DNA from: Streptomyces typhae
GTDB taxonomy: Bacteria > Actinomycetota > Actinomycetes > Streptomycetales > Streptomycetaceae
NCBI RefSeq assembly: GCF_009755605.1
Contig: NZ_WPNZ01000007.1
Span: 62,001-126,000, forward strand
Reading direction: 5' to 3'
DNA length: 64,000 bases
Part shown: in pieces, positions 42,502 through 52,782 of the stretch
Position numbering within the stretch: the first letter of the stretch is position 1
Layout: the number at the start of each line of letters is the position of its first letter
Notes under the pieces: generated by a model
The model's database searches: none
Told to the model about the DNA's origin: nothing
Seen by the model: only the letters and a program-made list of their open reading frames with translations
Position numbers and translations under genes: made by a program

Positions 42502-42999
42502 TCAGTCGTCGTCGGGCGTGTCCGCCCTGTCGGCCTTGTCGACGCCGTCCAGGACGTTGGCGTACCAGGGGCGGTCCGCCGCGCCCTCGTCACCGCGGTG
42601 GTCGTCGCCGGCCGCGGGGTCGATCACGGTGAACCCGGTCTCGCCCGGCAGGACGTAGTGAAGGCGGTCCCGGATGCGCTGCTCGGCGTACGCGTCGTCC
42701 TGCCAGCGGGCCTTCTCGTCGCGAAGGCGTTCGACGTTGTCCCGGTGCTCGGCCTGCTTCTGCCGCTGCTCGGCGATCTCGGCGCGCTGGGACACGTACT
42801 GCCGCATCGGATAGGCGAGCGCCACCACCAGCGTGCAGACGACGAGGACGAGCAGCGCGGCCCGGCCGGTCAGCCGGGAGCGGCGCGCCTGGCGCTTGGT
42901 CTGCGAGCGGTAGACGCGCTCCGCCGTCTGCTCGCCGAACAGCCGCAGCCGGGTCGCCGTGGAGAACCGGTCCTTGTTGTCCCGGACTTTCCCGGCCAT
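42502..42999 (-). CDS. ftsB: Septum formation initiator FtsB/DivIC-like
   Basis: A 165-aa bitopic membrane protein of the divisome. A basic cytosolic N-terminus is followed by one TM helix (about 45-65, 'AALLVLVVCTLVVALAYP'), then a coiled coil ('QRAEIAEQRQKQAEHRDNVE'), then the 'YVLPGETGFTVIDP' motif typical of FtsB/DivIC in actinobacteria. The ATG at 42999 (MAGKVRDN) is preferred with GGGAGGCG upstream. Asp-rich C-terminus. The position just downstream of eno is conserved. Confidence 0.92.
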   Translation of the reverse strand: MAGKVRDNKDRFSTATRLRLFGEQTAERVYRSQTKRQARRSRLTGRAALLVLVVCTLVVALAYPMRQYVSQRAEIAEQRQKQAEHRDNVERLRDEKARWQDDAYAEQRIRDRLHYVLPGETGFTVIDPAAGDDHRGDEGAADRPWYANVLDGVDKADRADTPDDD

Positions 43000-43023
43000 G
43001 TGTCTCGCCTCCCCAGTACGCGC

Positions 43024-43066
43024 GTACGTCCCCGCACACGGTACGGGACCGAGTACGGGGACGTAC
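43024..43066 (-). terminator. Hairpin downstream of eno
   Basis: GTACGTCCCCG (43024-43034) and CGGGGACGTAC (43056-43066), a perfect 11-bp stem with a 21-nt loop, between eno and ftsB. It may reduce read-through into ftsB. Confidence 0.6.
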
Positions 43067-43133
43067 GTACGACTGGCTAGGGCCCAGCCCATTGACCCCC
43101 GAGGGGGCCCGGTGCCTCAGCCCTCGAAGCGCC

Positions 43134-44498
<1,365 letters not shown>

Positions 44499-44650
44499 TC
44501 ATCGGCCCTGCGTCTCCTGAGCCTAACGGGCCCGGGAGCTTCGGCCAGCCGACTGCCCGGACCGTGGGACGGGCGGAGCGCCGTTTCCCCGGCAATCAGG
44601 ACGCGAGCCCGGCTCCTACTCGGCGGTAGCTTCGCGCTCGGCGTAGCCCG

Positions 44651-44680
44651 GTGGCATCCGGTGGCATCCGATGGCACCCG
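44651..44680. repeat. 10-bp tandem repeat
   Basis: GTGGCATCCG repeated three times (third copy with two changes) between eno and rpfA. Small; function unlikely. Confidence 0.8.
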
Positions 44681-44688
44681 TACAGCAC

Positions 44689-44729
44689 CTCGCCCCGGTG
44701 CGTACGGGGGATACGCGCACCGGGGCGAG
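44689..44729 (-). terminator. Terminator of rpfA
   Basis: CTCGCCCCGGTGCG (44689-44702) and CGCACCGGGGCGAG (44716-44729), a perfect 14-bp stem, 13-nt loop. A second perfect palindrome CGCCCTGTCCGGACAGGGCG at 44773-44792 sits between it and the stop codon at 44804. Confidence 0.8.
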
Positions 44730-44803
44730 GGGACCCGTGGGGACGGGGGCGCTCCGCGGGACCGGAGCGAGGCGCCCTGTCCGGACAGGGCGGGGGCCGT
44801 GGG

Positions 44804-45571
<768 letters not shown>

Positions 45572-45576
45572 TCACC

Positions 45577-45785
45577 GACGCCTGCGAGGTGAGCTGTCGG
45601 GTTCGGGCGGGTGAGTGCCCGGCCGCACAGACTGCGTGCGACTTAACCCCTAGCCGCTCCTGCCCCTCGCGCAACATCTCGCTGCGCAACGGACGGGCCC
45701 GGCGCTTACCTTGGGTCCCCCGCTCCTGCCTTCGGCGCTCGAAGCGACGACTGTTCCCGTCCGGCCGTTGGCAGGATTCGGCGTA
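45577..45785 (-). ncRNA. ydaO/yuaA-type cyclic di-AMP riboswitch
   Basis: On the minus strand, P1 is formed by ACGCC (45780-45784) and GGCGT (45578-45582). After P1 come CGAATCCTGCC, the matching GGCAGGAGCGGGGGACCCAA, GGGGTTAA and near the 3' end CCGAACCCGACAGCTCACCT followed by CGCAGGC; these strings are the conserved core of the ydaO class. It lies between about 225 and 18 nt upstream of the rpfA start. Binding of c-di-AMP is expected to lower rpfA expression. Confidence 0.9.
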
Positions 45786-45950
45786 CCGACCGGCGGGGCC
45801 CGCTGTGGCGAGCGGTCACGACCGTAGACGGGCAATCAGCGGAATTTCAAAGACGATCAGGGCTTCTGAGACCCATCTCTCACTTGCCTCTCACCGTCTT
45901 TAAACCGGACATTCACCGCGAACTGCCGCTCAACTCTCGGCGTGTCGCGG

Positions 45951-47102
45951 CTATTTCCCGTCCGCTTCCGCGGCCTGCTTCTCCTTCAGCTCAAGCTCCT
46001 GACCGGGGAGAATGAGGTCCGGGTCGGCGCCGACGGTCTTCTTGTTGCCCGCGTAGAGGGAGGACCAGCCGCCGTCAAGGTCGTGTCGGTCCGCGATCCG
46101 CGAGAGGTTGTCGCCGGAGCGGACCGTGTAGGTGTCCGCGGCGCTGCCGGGGCCACGCGAGTCGCGGTCTCCCCCACGAGAGGCGTGCCGCCCCGCGGAG
46201 CCCGCGGCGGAGTCGCCGGCGGCGTCCTCGTCCGCGCTGGGGCCGCGGTGGCGTCCTGAGGTGCCTTCAGAGGATTCAGCGGCGTCCCCCGAGGCGTCGT
46301 CCGTCCCTTCGGAGCCCGAAGGCGTGCCGTCGGCGCCGGAGTCGTCCCCGGCACCGGGCGAAGTGGAGTCGCGGCCCTCGGACTTGCCGTCCCGGCCCGC
46401 GTCCTGACCGTCCTGGTCGCCGCCCTCGCCGCCCTCGCCGTTCCGCCCGTCGCTCTTCTCACCGCTCGGGCCCGAGGTGCCGGCCTCGCCGGTCGCGTCG
46501 CCGCTGCCCGGCTTGCGGTGCTTGCCGGTTCTCTCGTCCGAGGCACCCTCGCCGCTCTTGCCGTCGGCGTGGTCCTTGTCCCGGGCGTCGGTGGAACCCT
46601 TGGAGTCGGATGAGCCCTTGCCGTCCCGGCCCGTCCCGTCCGCGTCGTCGGAGGAGCCGGAGGAGCCCGAGGAGCCCGAGGGCTTGCTCGGCGTCACCGG
46701 CAGGCCCGGGTCGACATCGGCGGCCGCGTCGTCCTTGCTGAGGCCCGCGGCCGGGCCGCAGTTCGGCCAGGCGGCGGGGCCCTGGTCGGCGAGGACCGCG
46801 TCGGCGACGGCTATCTGCTGGGAGCGGCTGGCCTCGTCGGCGCTCGGCGCGTAGGCGAGGCCGCCGTAGTCCTCCCAGGTCTCCTGCGTCATCTGTAGTC
46901 CGCCGTAGTACCCGTCACCCTTGGCGCTCCAGGCGCCGCCGCTCTCGCACTCCGCGACCTTGTCCCACGTCGTGGCGTCCGCGGCGCTCGCGCCGGTGGC
47001 GCCGAGCAGCGGGATCGCGATGGCGGATCCGGTGACGCCGGCCGCGACGACGATCGCAGGGGCCTGGCGGGGGCGGCGGTGACGGCCTTGGCCGGAGAGC
47101 AT
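45951..47102 (-). CDS. Resuscitation-promoting factor with long Ser/Gly/Asp-rich linker and LysM
   Basis: A 383-aa secreted protein. It has a signal peptide (about 1-41, 'VVAAGVTGSAIAIPLLGATG'). The Rpf domain (about 42-118: 'WDKVAECESGGAWSAKGDGY' with Glu in 'CESGGAW', 'GLQMTQETWEDYGG') is followed by a ~190-residue low-complexity linker of Ser, Gly, Asp, Glu, Lys and Arg. A C-terminal LysM (about 325-372, 'YTVRSGDNLSRIADRHDLDG') follows. It is paralogous to the neighbour rpf gene and in the same direction; there is no riboswitch in its 130-nt leader. Wall attachment and germination roles are inferred from the family. Confidence 0.9.
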   Translation of the reverse strand: MLSGQGRHRRPRQAPAIVVAAGVTGSAIAIPLLGATGASAADATTWDKVAECESGGAWSAKGDGYYGGLQMTQETWEDYGGLAYAPSADEASRSQQIAVADAVLADQGPAAWPNCGPAAGLSKDDAAADVDPGLPVTPSKPSGSSGSSGSSDDADGTGRDGKGSSDSKGSTDARDKDHADGKSGEGASDERTGKHRKPGSGDATGEAGTSGPSGEKSDGRNGEGGEGGDQDGQDAGRDGKSEGRDSTSPGAGDDSGADGTPSGSEGTDDASGDAAESSEGTSGRHRGPSADEDAAGDSAAGSAGRHASRGGDRDSRGPGSAADTYTVRSGDNLSRIADRHDLDGGWSSLYAGNKKTVGADPDLILPGQELELKEKQAAEADGK

Positions 47103-47251
47103 GCACGTGCCTTTCGAGTGACGGCAGGGACTGCTGCGGCACGTGGTGCGCTGGGGTGCCGAGCCGTCGTGAAAGTAGCCGCAGTCGAACGTCAGTCACA
47201 AGTCGATGCAGCGCAGATCACGTGAAAGTCACAGCCTTGACGGGCCGTCAG

Positions 47252-48556
47252 TCACGTACCTGTCCGGCTGTCGGATCCGGGCGGCGTGAAGCGCACCGGC
47301 AGACTCCGCAGGCCACGCATGATGAGGCCGCCGCGCCACCGCAACTCCCCCGGCTGGGCGCCTAGTTGAAGGTCCGGCAGACGGCGCAGCAAAGTCGCGA
47401 GTGCCGTCTGTCCCTCCAGGCGGGCGAGCGGGGCACCGAGGCAGTAGTGAATGCCGTGCCCGTACCCGAGGTGCTGATTGTCGCGCCGGGACAGATCGAG
47501 GAGGTCGGGCTCCGCGAAACGGGCGGGGTCGCGGTCGGCGGCGGCGAGGACGACGAGCACCGGGTCGCCGGCGGCGATGTCCTGGCCGCCGATGCGCAGC
47601 GGCTCGGTGGCGAAGCGCCAGGTGGCCAGCTCGACGGGGCCGTCGTAGCGGAGCAGTTCCTCGACGCCCGTCTCCAGGAGGGCGGTGTCCCCCGCCGCGA
47701 GGGAGCGTTGCAGCCGCTCGCGCTGTTCGGGGTGGGTGAGCAGGGCGTAGGTACCGTTGCCGATCAGGTTCACGGTCGTCTCGAACCCGGCGAACAGCAG
47801 GATGAAGGCCATGGCGGCGGCCTCGTTCTCGGTGAGGTGCTCGCCGTGGTCGGAGGCGCGGATCAGGCCGGAGATCAGGTCGTCGCCGGGGTCGGCCCGC
47901 TTGCGGTGGATGAGCTCGGCGAGATAGCCGCGCATCTTCTTCACCGACCGCGCGACGCCGCCCCGGGGGCCTCCCCCGTGCCGGATCATCATGCCCGCCC
48001 AGTCCCGGAAGTCGTCCTGGTCCTCGCGGGGTACGCCGAGCAGGTCGCAGATGGCGTAGATGGGGAGCGGGAAGGCGAACTCGTGGATGAGGTCGGCTTC
48101 GCCCTTCTCCGCGAACCGGTCGATGAGCTGGTCCGTCAGCTCCTGCACGCGCGGCGCGAACGCGGCCACCCGGCGTGGGGTGAACGCCTTCGACACCAGG
48201 CGGCGCAGCCGGGTGTGGTCCGGCGGGTCGATGTTGAGCAGATGCGTCATCAGCTCGGCCTTGCGCTCGCCCGGGATCCCGGTCCTGCCCCTGGCGTGCG
48301 CGGGCTCGTCGTGGTGCGCCGGGTTCTTGCTCAGCCGCTGCTCGGCGAGCGCCTCCCGCGCGTCCGCGTACCGCGTCACCAGCCAGGCCTCCACCCCGCT
48401 CGGCAACTCGGTCCACCGCACCGGCGCGTACTCCCGCAGCCAGGCGTAGGCCGGATAGGGGTCGCTGGCGAACTCCCAGGTGAAGAGGTCGGGCTCGGGG
48501 GGTCGGGGTGGGGTGGGGGTGCTGTGGGGGCAGGCGGGGGGTGGCTGGTCTTGCAT
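47252..48556 (-). CDS. Cytochrome P450
   Basis: A 434-aa soluble P450 of the CYP105/107-like bacterial class I type. It has the I-helix 'ILLFAGFETTVNLIGNGTYA' (about 245), ExxR 'EELLR' near 290, and the heme-thiolate loop 'LGYGHGIHYCLGAPLARLEG' (Cys near 365). N-terminal Pro-rich tail of about 18 residues. The substrate is unknown; no ferredoxin gene is next to it. The start at 48556 lacks a convincing ribosome binding site; a G-rich minisatellite begins 53 nt upstream. Confidence 0.93.
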   Translation of the reverse strand: MQDQPPPACPHSTPTPPRPPEPDLFTWEFASDPYPAYAWLREYAPVRWTELPSGVEAWLVTRYADAREALAEQRLSKNPAHHDEPAHARGRTGIPGERKAELMTHLLNIDPPDHTRLRRLVSKAFTPRRVAAFAPRVQELTDQLIDRFAEKGEADLIHEFAFPLPIYAICDLLGVPREDQDDFRDWAGMMIRHGGGPRGGVARSVKKMRGYLAELIHRKRADPGDDLISGLIRASDHGEHLTENEAAAMAFILLFAGFETTVNLIGNGTYALLTHPEQRERLQRSLAAGDTALLETGVEELLRYDGPVELATWRFATEPLRIGGQDIAAGDPVLVVLAAADRDPARFAEPDLLDLSRRDNQHLGYGHGIHYCLGAPLARLEGQTALATLLRRLPDLQLGAQPGELRWRGGLIMRGLRSLPVRFTPPGSDSRTGT

Positions 48557-48608
48557 GGGTCGACGGTATCCGGGGCCGGGGCGGAGTTCTGCGTCCAGGG
48601 CCGAGCCC

Positions 48609-48754
48609 AGGGGGCGGGGCGGAGCCCCGGGGGCGGGGCGGAGCCCCGGGGGCGGGGCGGAGCCCCGGGGGCGGGGCGGAGCCCCGGGGGCGGGGCGGAG
48701 CCCCGGGGGCGGGGCGGAGCCCCGGGGGCGGGGCGGAGCCCCGGGGCAGCCCGG
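48609..48754. repeat. 19-bp G-rich minisatellite, about seven copies
   Basis: Unit CGGAGCCCCGGGGGCGGGG repeated with GAGCCCC at about 48622, 48641, 48660, 48679, 48698, 48717 and 48736. It reaches to within 3 nt of the stop codon of the STAND-like gene (48757) and lies upstream of the P450. Runs of four to five G could form quadruplexes on the plus strand. Confidence 0.95.
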
Positions 48755-48756
48755 GT

Positions 48757-50865
48757 TCAGGAGGTGCCGGGTGGCGGGATCATCGACTGCGGCGACAGCG
48801 GGCCCTTGAGCCGGCTCAGGGCTTCGGGCTCACCCCGGTCGGCCGCCACCCACAGCCAGTGCGCGCAGCGGCGCTGGTAGAGGTCGGCGAGGACCGACGC
48901 GGCACCGTGCAGGCCCTTCGCGGCTGCGGCCTCCAGGTACGGGATCGCCTCGACCTCCGAGCGGTGCTCGGCCAGCAGCATGCCCAGCTCGAAGCCCGCC
49001 CGCGCGTCGCCGAGCCGGGCGGCCGCGCCGTACCACTCCATGGCCGCTTCCACGTCCTCCAGGTCCAGGGCGAGGGCGGCGAGCGCCGTCATCGCGTCGA
49101 CGTCCCCTCTCTCCGCGCGCGCGAGGAGGATCCCGCGGAACGCCTCCGCCAGCGCGGTGAAGGGCAGCCCGGGGTCGCTCTTCGCCGCGTCGATGGCGAG
49201 GATCCACACGTCGTCGGGCACCGGCTCGCTCTCTGGCGACCGCGCCGCGTCCGCGACGAGGGAGCCGTACGGCCGCCATCTGGTGCTCGTGCTGCCGCGC
49301 ACCAGGAGCCCGGTGACGTCGTGGCGCTTCTTGTACGCCCACAGCAGAGCCTCCCCGAACGGCTTCCCGGTGGGGACGGCCCCGTACACCTCGATCACGC
49401 CCCGCAGCAGTGACTGCGGGATGTCACCCTCGATGCCGCACCGGGCGAGGTCGACGGCTGCGCGCACGAGCCGGTGGCCGTGCGGGTGGGCCGCCGCGCG
49501 GCGTGCGCGGCGCCACTCGTCCCACAGCTCCGGGCCGAGCGCCAGGAACTCGGTGACGCCGCTGTCGCCGCGCCACCGCACCGCGTCCACCAGACGCGGG
49601 TCGTCGGCCGCCGCGAGCCGCGTGCGTTCGGCCTCGCTCCAGAGGCTGGTGAGCTCCACGGTGTCGGCTCCGCCGAGCAGTCTCGACGCCGGGTGGCGTC
49701 CGAAGCGGTGGGTGTCGTAGACCTCGTCGCGCATCGTGGCGATCACCGGTACGTGCAACGCCGTGAGCTGCGCGAGGAGGTTCACGTCGAGACCGTTCTC
49801 ACCGATGTGCCCATCGAGTTCGTCCAGCCAGAGGGCGTACGACGACTTGTCTTCGGCGGCGCGCAGCAGGGCGGGCAGGGCCCGTAGGTCGGTGCCCGGC
49901 GACGGGGCGAAGATCCGGGTGTCCGTGGGGGTGTTGCGACGGACGGCCTCCCACGCGGTGCGGCTGGTGCCCGAGAGGGCGGGGCCGGTGACCACGAGGA
50001 GGCCGCCCATGACGTCCGCCGTGATGACAAGGGCGTCCAGCTTGCTGTCGACGTCCCGCCGCACGTACGGCGGCAGCCCCGTCTCGTTCCCGAACCGCCG
50101 TGAACGCCGCACCCCGAGGGCGACGGGGTCGACCTGGTCGGCGCGGGGCCAGTCGTGCGGAGCGGGCAGGGAGCCCGCGTGCGCCGGGTGGCCCGCGTGC
50201 AGGGTGAGGGAGTGCACCGTGCCGGTCTGGATGAGGTGGTGGACGGTGCCGCCTGCCATGGAGTTGTGGGTGGGGGCGGGGGTGGCACGCGGCGCCTCAC
50301 CGGACGGTTCCTGGGGTGCCGGAGGGGGCCGGCTCCCGGGCGTCTCGGCGGACGCGCCCCCGGGAGCCCTGCTGGGCCGGCCTTGCAAAGTCCGGGGCAC
50401 CCGAGGCGCGGTGGCCGCGGTGGGCCACCTTCCGGGCCTTGCCGGGGGCCACTCCTCGGACGCCGCGGTGGGCCGGCCTCCGGGCGACCCCGCCGGCAGG
50501 GGCGAAGCAGCCTGCGCGGGCGCCGTCGGTCCGGGCTCCGCGGTGGGGTCGGCCGGGTGATCGGCAAGCCAGCGCATCGACCAGTCGACGACGTTCCGCA
50601 GGGGGGTGGCAGCCGCCGAGTCGTGCTGAAGCACGTCGTCCAAGCGATGGATCCACCAAGTGTGGTACTGGACCAGGGACGCCGAAGCGGCAGGAGGTCT
50701 GTCGTCCTCCGCGAGATGCGTCTGCTGAGCCAGGAACGTGAGGAACCGGGGCTCGACCGTCTTCAGCTGTCCCAGGCGTGCCGCCGCCACCAGGACGCGC
50801 ACTCCGGCCTTCGCCAGGTCCGTCTTCGCCAGGTCCGACAACTCCCGTACCACGCAAGCCCCCAC
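48757..50865 (-). CDS. STAND-like NTPase with RHIM-like segment and Sel1/TPR-like repeats
   Basis: Up to 702 aa; the start is uncertain (GTG at 50865, another GTG 12 nt later has a better site). Layout: N-terminal helical domain (about 1-105), Pro/Ala-rich linker, a short motif 'SMAGGTVHHLIQTGTVHSLT' at about 202-221, an NTPase-like core, then helical repeats. The core has 'VVTGPALSGTSRTAW' (degenerate Walker A, about 291-305) and 'LWLDELDGH' (Walker B, about 346-354). The C-terminal ~150 residues contain Sel1/TPR-like units ('AMEWYGAAARLGDARAGFEL', 'AIPYLEAAAAKGLHGAA'). The G-T-V-x-x-L-I-Q-x-G-x-V pattern resembles the amyloid RHIM-like motifs known from bacterial NLR-like proteins. Role in immunity or cell death is inferred only. 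Confidence 0.7.
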   Translation of the reverse strand: MGACVVRELSDLAKTDLAKAGVRVLVAAARLGQLKTVEPRFLTFLAQQTHLAEDDRPPAASASLVQYHTWWIHRLDDVLQHDSAAATPLRNVVDWSMRWLADHPADPTAEPGPTAPAQAASPLPAGSPGGRPTAASEEWPPARPGRWPTAATAPRVPRTLQGRPSRAPGGASAETPGSRPPPAPQEPSGEAPRATPAPTHNSMAGGTVHHLIQTGTVHSLTLHAGHPAHAGSLPAPHDWPRADQVDPVALGVRRSRRFGNETGLPPYVRRDVDSKLDALVITADVMGGLLVVTGPALSGTSRTAWEAVRRNTPTDTRIFAPSPGTDLRALPALLRAAEDKSSYALWLDELDGHIGENGLDVNLLAQLTALHVPVIATMRDEVYDTHRFGRHPASRLLGGADTVELTSLWSEAERTRLAAADDPRLVDAVRWRGDSGVTEFLALGPELWDEWRRARRAAAHPHGHRLVRAAVDLARCGIEGDIPQSLLRGVIEVYGAVPTGKPFGEALLWAYKKRHDVTGLLVRGSTSTRWRPYGSLVADAARSPESEPVPDDVWILAIDAAKSDPGLPFTALAEAFRGILLARAERGDVDAMTALAALALDLEDVEAAMEWYGAAARLGDARAGFELGMLLAEHRSEVEAIPYLEAAAAKGLHGAASVLADLYQRRCAHWLWVAADRGEPEALSRLKGPLSPQSMIPPPGTS

Positions 50866-50892
50866 CGGTCGTCCCGCCTGAGAGCAACGGTA

Positions 50893-51882
50893 CTAACTCC
50901 GCCCCGCCCTCGCGGCCTCAGCGACCAGCACCGCGTCCCGATAGGCCCGCGCCGCCGCCCGCAGCGCCGCCTCCGGGTCCGTGCCCTCGGACTCCGCGCG
51001 GGCGGCGAGCGCGAGGAGTTCGTACCCGGGTCCGTCGCCCGTCGGGAGCGGCACCTCCAGGCCCGCCGTGCGGACGCGGGACGCCAGCTTGGCGGTGAGG
51101 GCGAGGGCGGGCTGACCGAGGGGGATGCCTTCGGTGACGGAGGTGCGCTGTTTCTCCTGGGCCTTGGTGCGCAGCCAGTGCGCCTTGACCTCCTCCGGAG
51201 TGGACGCGGTGTCCTCGCCGAAGACGTGCGGATGGCGGTGGATGAGCTTGTCGACGATGCCTGCGGCGACGTCGTCCACGGAGAAGGCGCCGTCCTCGGC
51301 CTCCTCCGCGATGCGTGCGTGGAAGACGACCTGGAGGAGGACGTCGCCCAGCTCCTCGCGCAGCTCGTCCGTGTCGCCCTCCTCGATGGCCTCGACGAGT
51401 TCGTACGCCTCCTCGATGGCGTACTTCGCGAGGCCCCGGTGGGTCTGACGCGAGGACCAGGGGCACTCGGCGCGGATGCGGTCCATGACCTGGACCAGGT
51501 CGAGGAGGCGGGCGCCCGGCAGGTCGTACGAGCCGGGGAGCAGCTCCAGGTCCGGCATCGGGACGCGGCCGGAACCCGCGAGCCGGGCCAGGCCGTCGGT
51601 GAGGGGGCGGTCGCCCTCGGCGGTGGCGACGACGAGCACCGTGCGGTCCCCGGCACACGCCCGCACCAGCTCCTCGGCGGTGGGCGCGGCCTGCTTGACG
51701 TCGACGCCCGCTTCCCGCAGATAGGGGAGCTGGGGGTGCGTGGCGTCGGCGCACAGGACCTCGTCCGCGCCGTGCAGCGCCTGCCAGGCCGGCCAGGACA
51801 GGAGTCCGGGCGCGACGCGGTGGCTGGTCGTGAGCAGGACGACTCGGCCCACGCCGTCCCCGCCGGTCTCGATCTCGTTCAC
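50893..51882 (-). CDS. mazG: Nucleoside triphosphate pyrophosphohydrolase MazG
   Basis: A 329-aa all-alpha NTP pyrophosphatase. The catalytic E-E-x-x-D motif is 'REELGDVLLQVVFHARIAEE' near 165-185; 'YAIEEAYELVEAIEEGD' precedes it. The N-terminal ~100 residues are an extra domain ('VVLLTTSHRVAPGLLSWPAW'), as in many actinobacterial MazG proteins. The GTG at 51882 is chosen; the long upstream open frame has no homology. It removes non-canonical dNTPs. The gap to the STAND-like gene is 27 nt, same strand. Confidence 0.92.
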   Translation of the reverse strand: MNEIETGGDGVGRVVLLTTSHRVAPGLLSWPAWQALHGADEVLCADATHPQLPYLREAGVDVKQAAPTAEELVRACAGDRTVLVVATAEGDRPLTDGLARLAGSGRVPMPDLELLPGSYDLPGARLLDLVQVMDRIRAECPWSSRQTHRGLAKYAIEEAYELVEAIEEGDTDELREELGDVLLQVVFHARIAEEAEDGAFSVDDVAAGIVDKLIHRHPHVFGEDTASTPEEVKAHWLRTKAQEKQRTSVTEGIPLGQPALALTAKLASRVRTAGLEVPLPTGDGPGYELLALAARAESEGTDPEAALRAAARAYRDAVLVAEAARAGRS

Positions 51883-51983
51883 ACCCCGAACGTAGCTCAC
51901 CCCCGCACACCGCCGGGACGCGCACCCGCCCCTGACGGGGCACCCCCCCAGACAACGGCGCCCCGCCAGACGGGGCGCCCCCC

Positions 51984-52655
51984 TCACATCTGCGTGGGCG
52001 CCGCCCCGCCCGGTGAAGACTCCCGGACCCAGGGAGTCCGCACGTCCGCGCGCTTGCTCCCCTTGACGTCCCAGGTGCCGTACCGCGGGTTCAGGTCGAC
52101 GTCCAGCTTCTTGGAGGCCTTGGACATGGCGGCCCAGAAGGTGTTCTGGCCCTCGGGAGCGTTCATGTCGGCGCCGAGCGCGCGGGCGATCTTCTGTGCC
52201 TCGATCTCCGTGCGGATGCTGTCGTCGAGGCGGCCGGGCGCGACGCTGTAGCGCTGGAGCCACTCCGTCTCCAGGGCCTTGGGGCCGCCCGCCTGCTCCT
52301 CCAGGCCCGCGCGCATGGTCTGGATCTCCTTGCGCGTGACGCTCACGTCGGCGTCCCGCGCCGCCTGGTGCAGGACCTTGTCGAGCACCATCGTGTGCAG
52401 CGTGCTGCGGGCCAGGCCGCCGCTCTTGGCGATGACCTGCTCGTACTGCGTGTCGTCCGGGACGGCGGCCCGCTGGGCGGAGCGCACCTCGTTCACCCTG
52501 TTCTCCAGCTGGGCGACCGTGATGCGCTGGTCGCCGACGACGGCCGCGGCACCGGGATGCGCGTCGTTGCCGCAGCCGGTCAGGAGCGGCGCCGCGACGA
52601 GGGCGGCTGCGGAGAGGATGAGCGCGGAGCGACGGCGGCTGCTGCGGCGGTGCAA
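51984..52655 (-). CDS. SurA N-terminal domain lipoprotein
   Basis: A 223-aa extracytoplasmic lipoprotein chaperone-like protein. The rare TTG start at 52655 is chosen because GGGAGGT lies 5 nt upstream and it gives a lipoprotein signal peptide: basic 'RRSSRRRS', hydrophobic 'ALILSAAALVAAPLLTGC', lipobox LTG-C. SurA_N domain (about 38-170: 'AAAVVGDQRITVAQLENRVN', 'AKSGGLARSTLHTMVLDKVL'). There is no PPIase (rotamase) domain. It may hold or fold exported proteins. Homologues occur just upstream of mazG in streptomycetes, as I recall. Confidence 0.88.
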   Translation of the reverse strand: MHRRSSRRRSALILSAAALVAAPLLTGCGNDAHPGAAAVVGDQRITVAQLENRVNEVRSAQRAAVPDDTQYEQVIAKSGGLARSTLHTMVLDKVLHQAARDADVSVTRKEIQTMRAGLEEQAGGPKALETEWLQRYSVAPGRLDDSIRTEIEAQKIARALGADMNAPEGQNTFWAAMSKASKKLDVDLNPRYGTWDVKGSKRADVRTPWVRESSPGGAAPTQM

Positions 52656-52782
52656 GTGGACCTCCCGGTGGAGAGATTGTGCTTCGCTGCACAAAGTCTT
52701 GCGGTGATCGATGGTAGGCAGTGGTGGTCGGCTCGGCCACCCATTCGACCAACGATTCGCGAGGAGTTCGGGCACTGCGGGA

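Noticed and set aside
44651..44680. 10-bp repeats as a regulatory array
   Set aside because: Only three imperfect copies, located beyond the rpfA terminator and upstream of eno without promoter-like spacing.
48609..48754. CRISPR-like regular repeats
   Set aside because: Units are contiguous with no unique spacers and no cas genes; a minisatellite.
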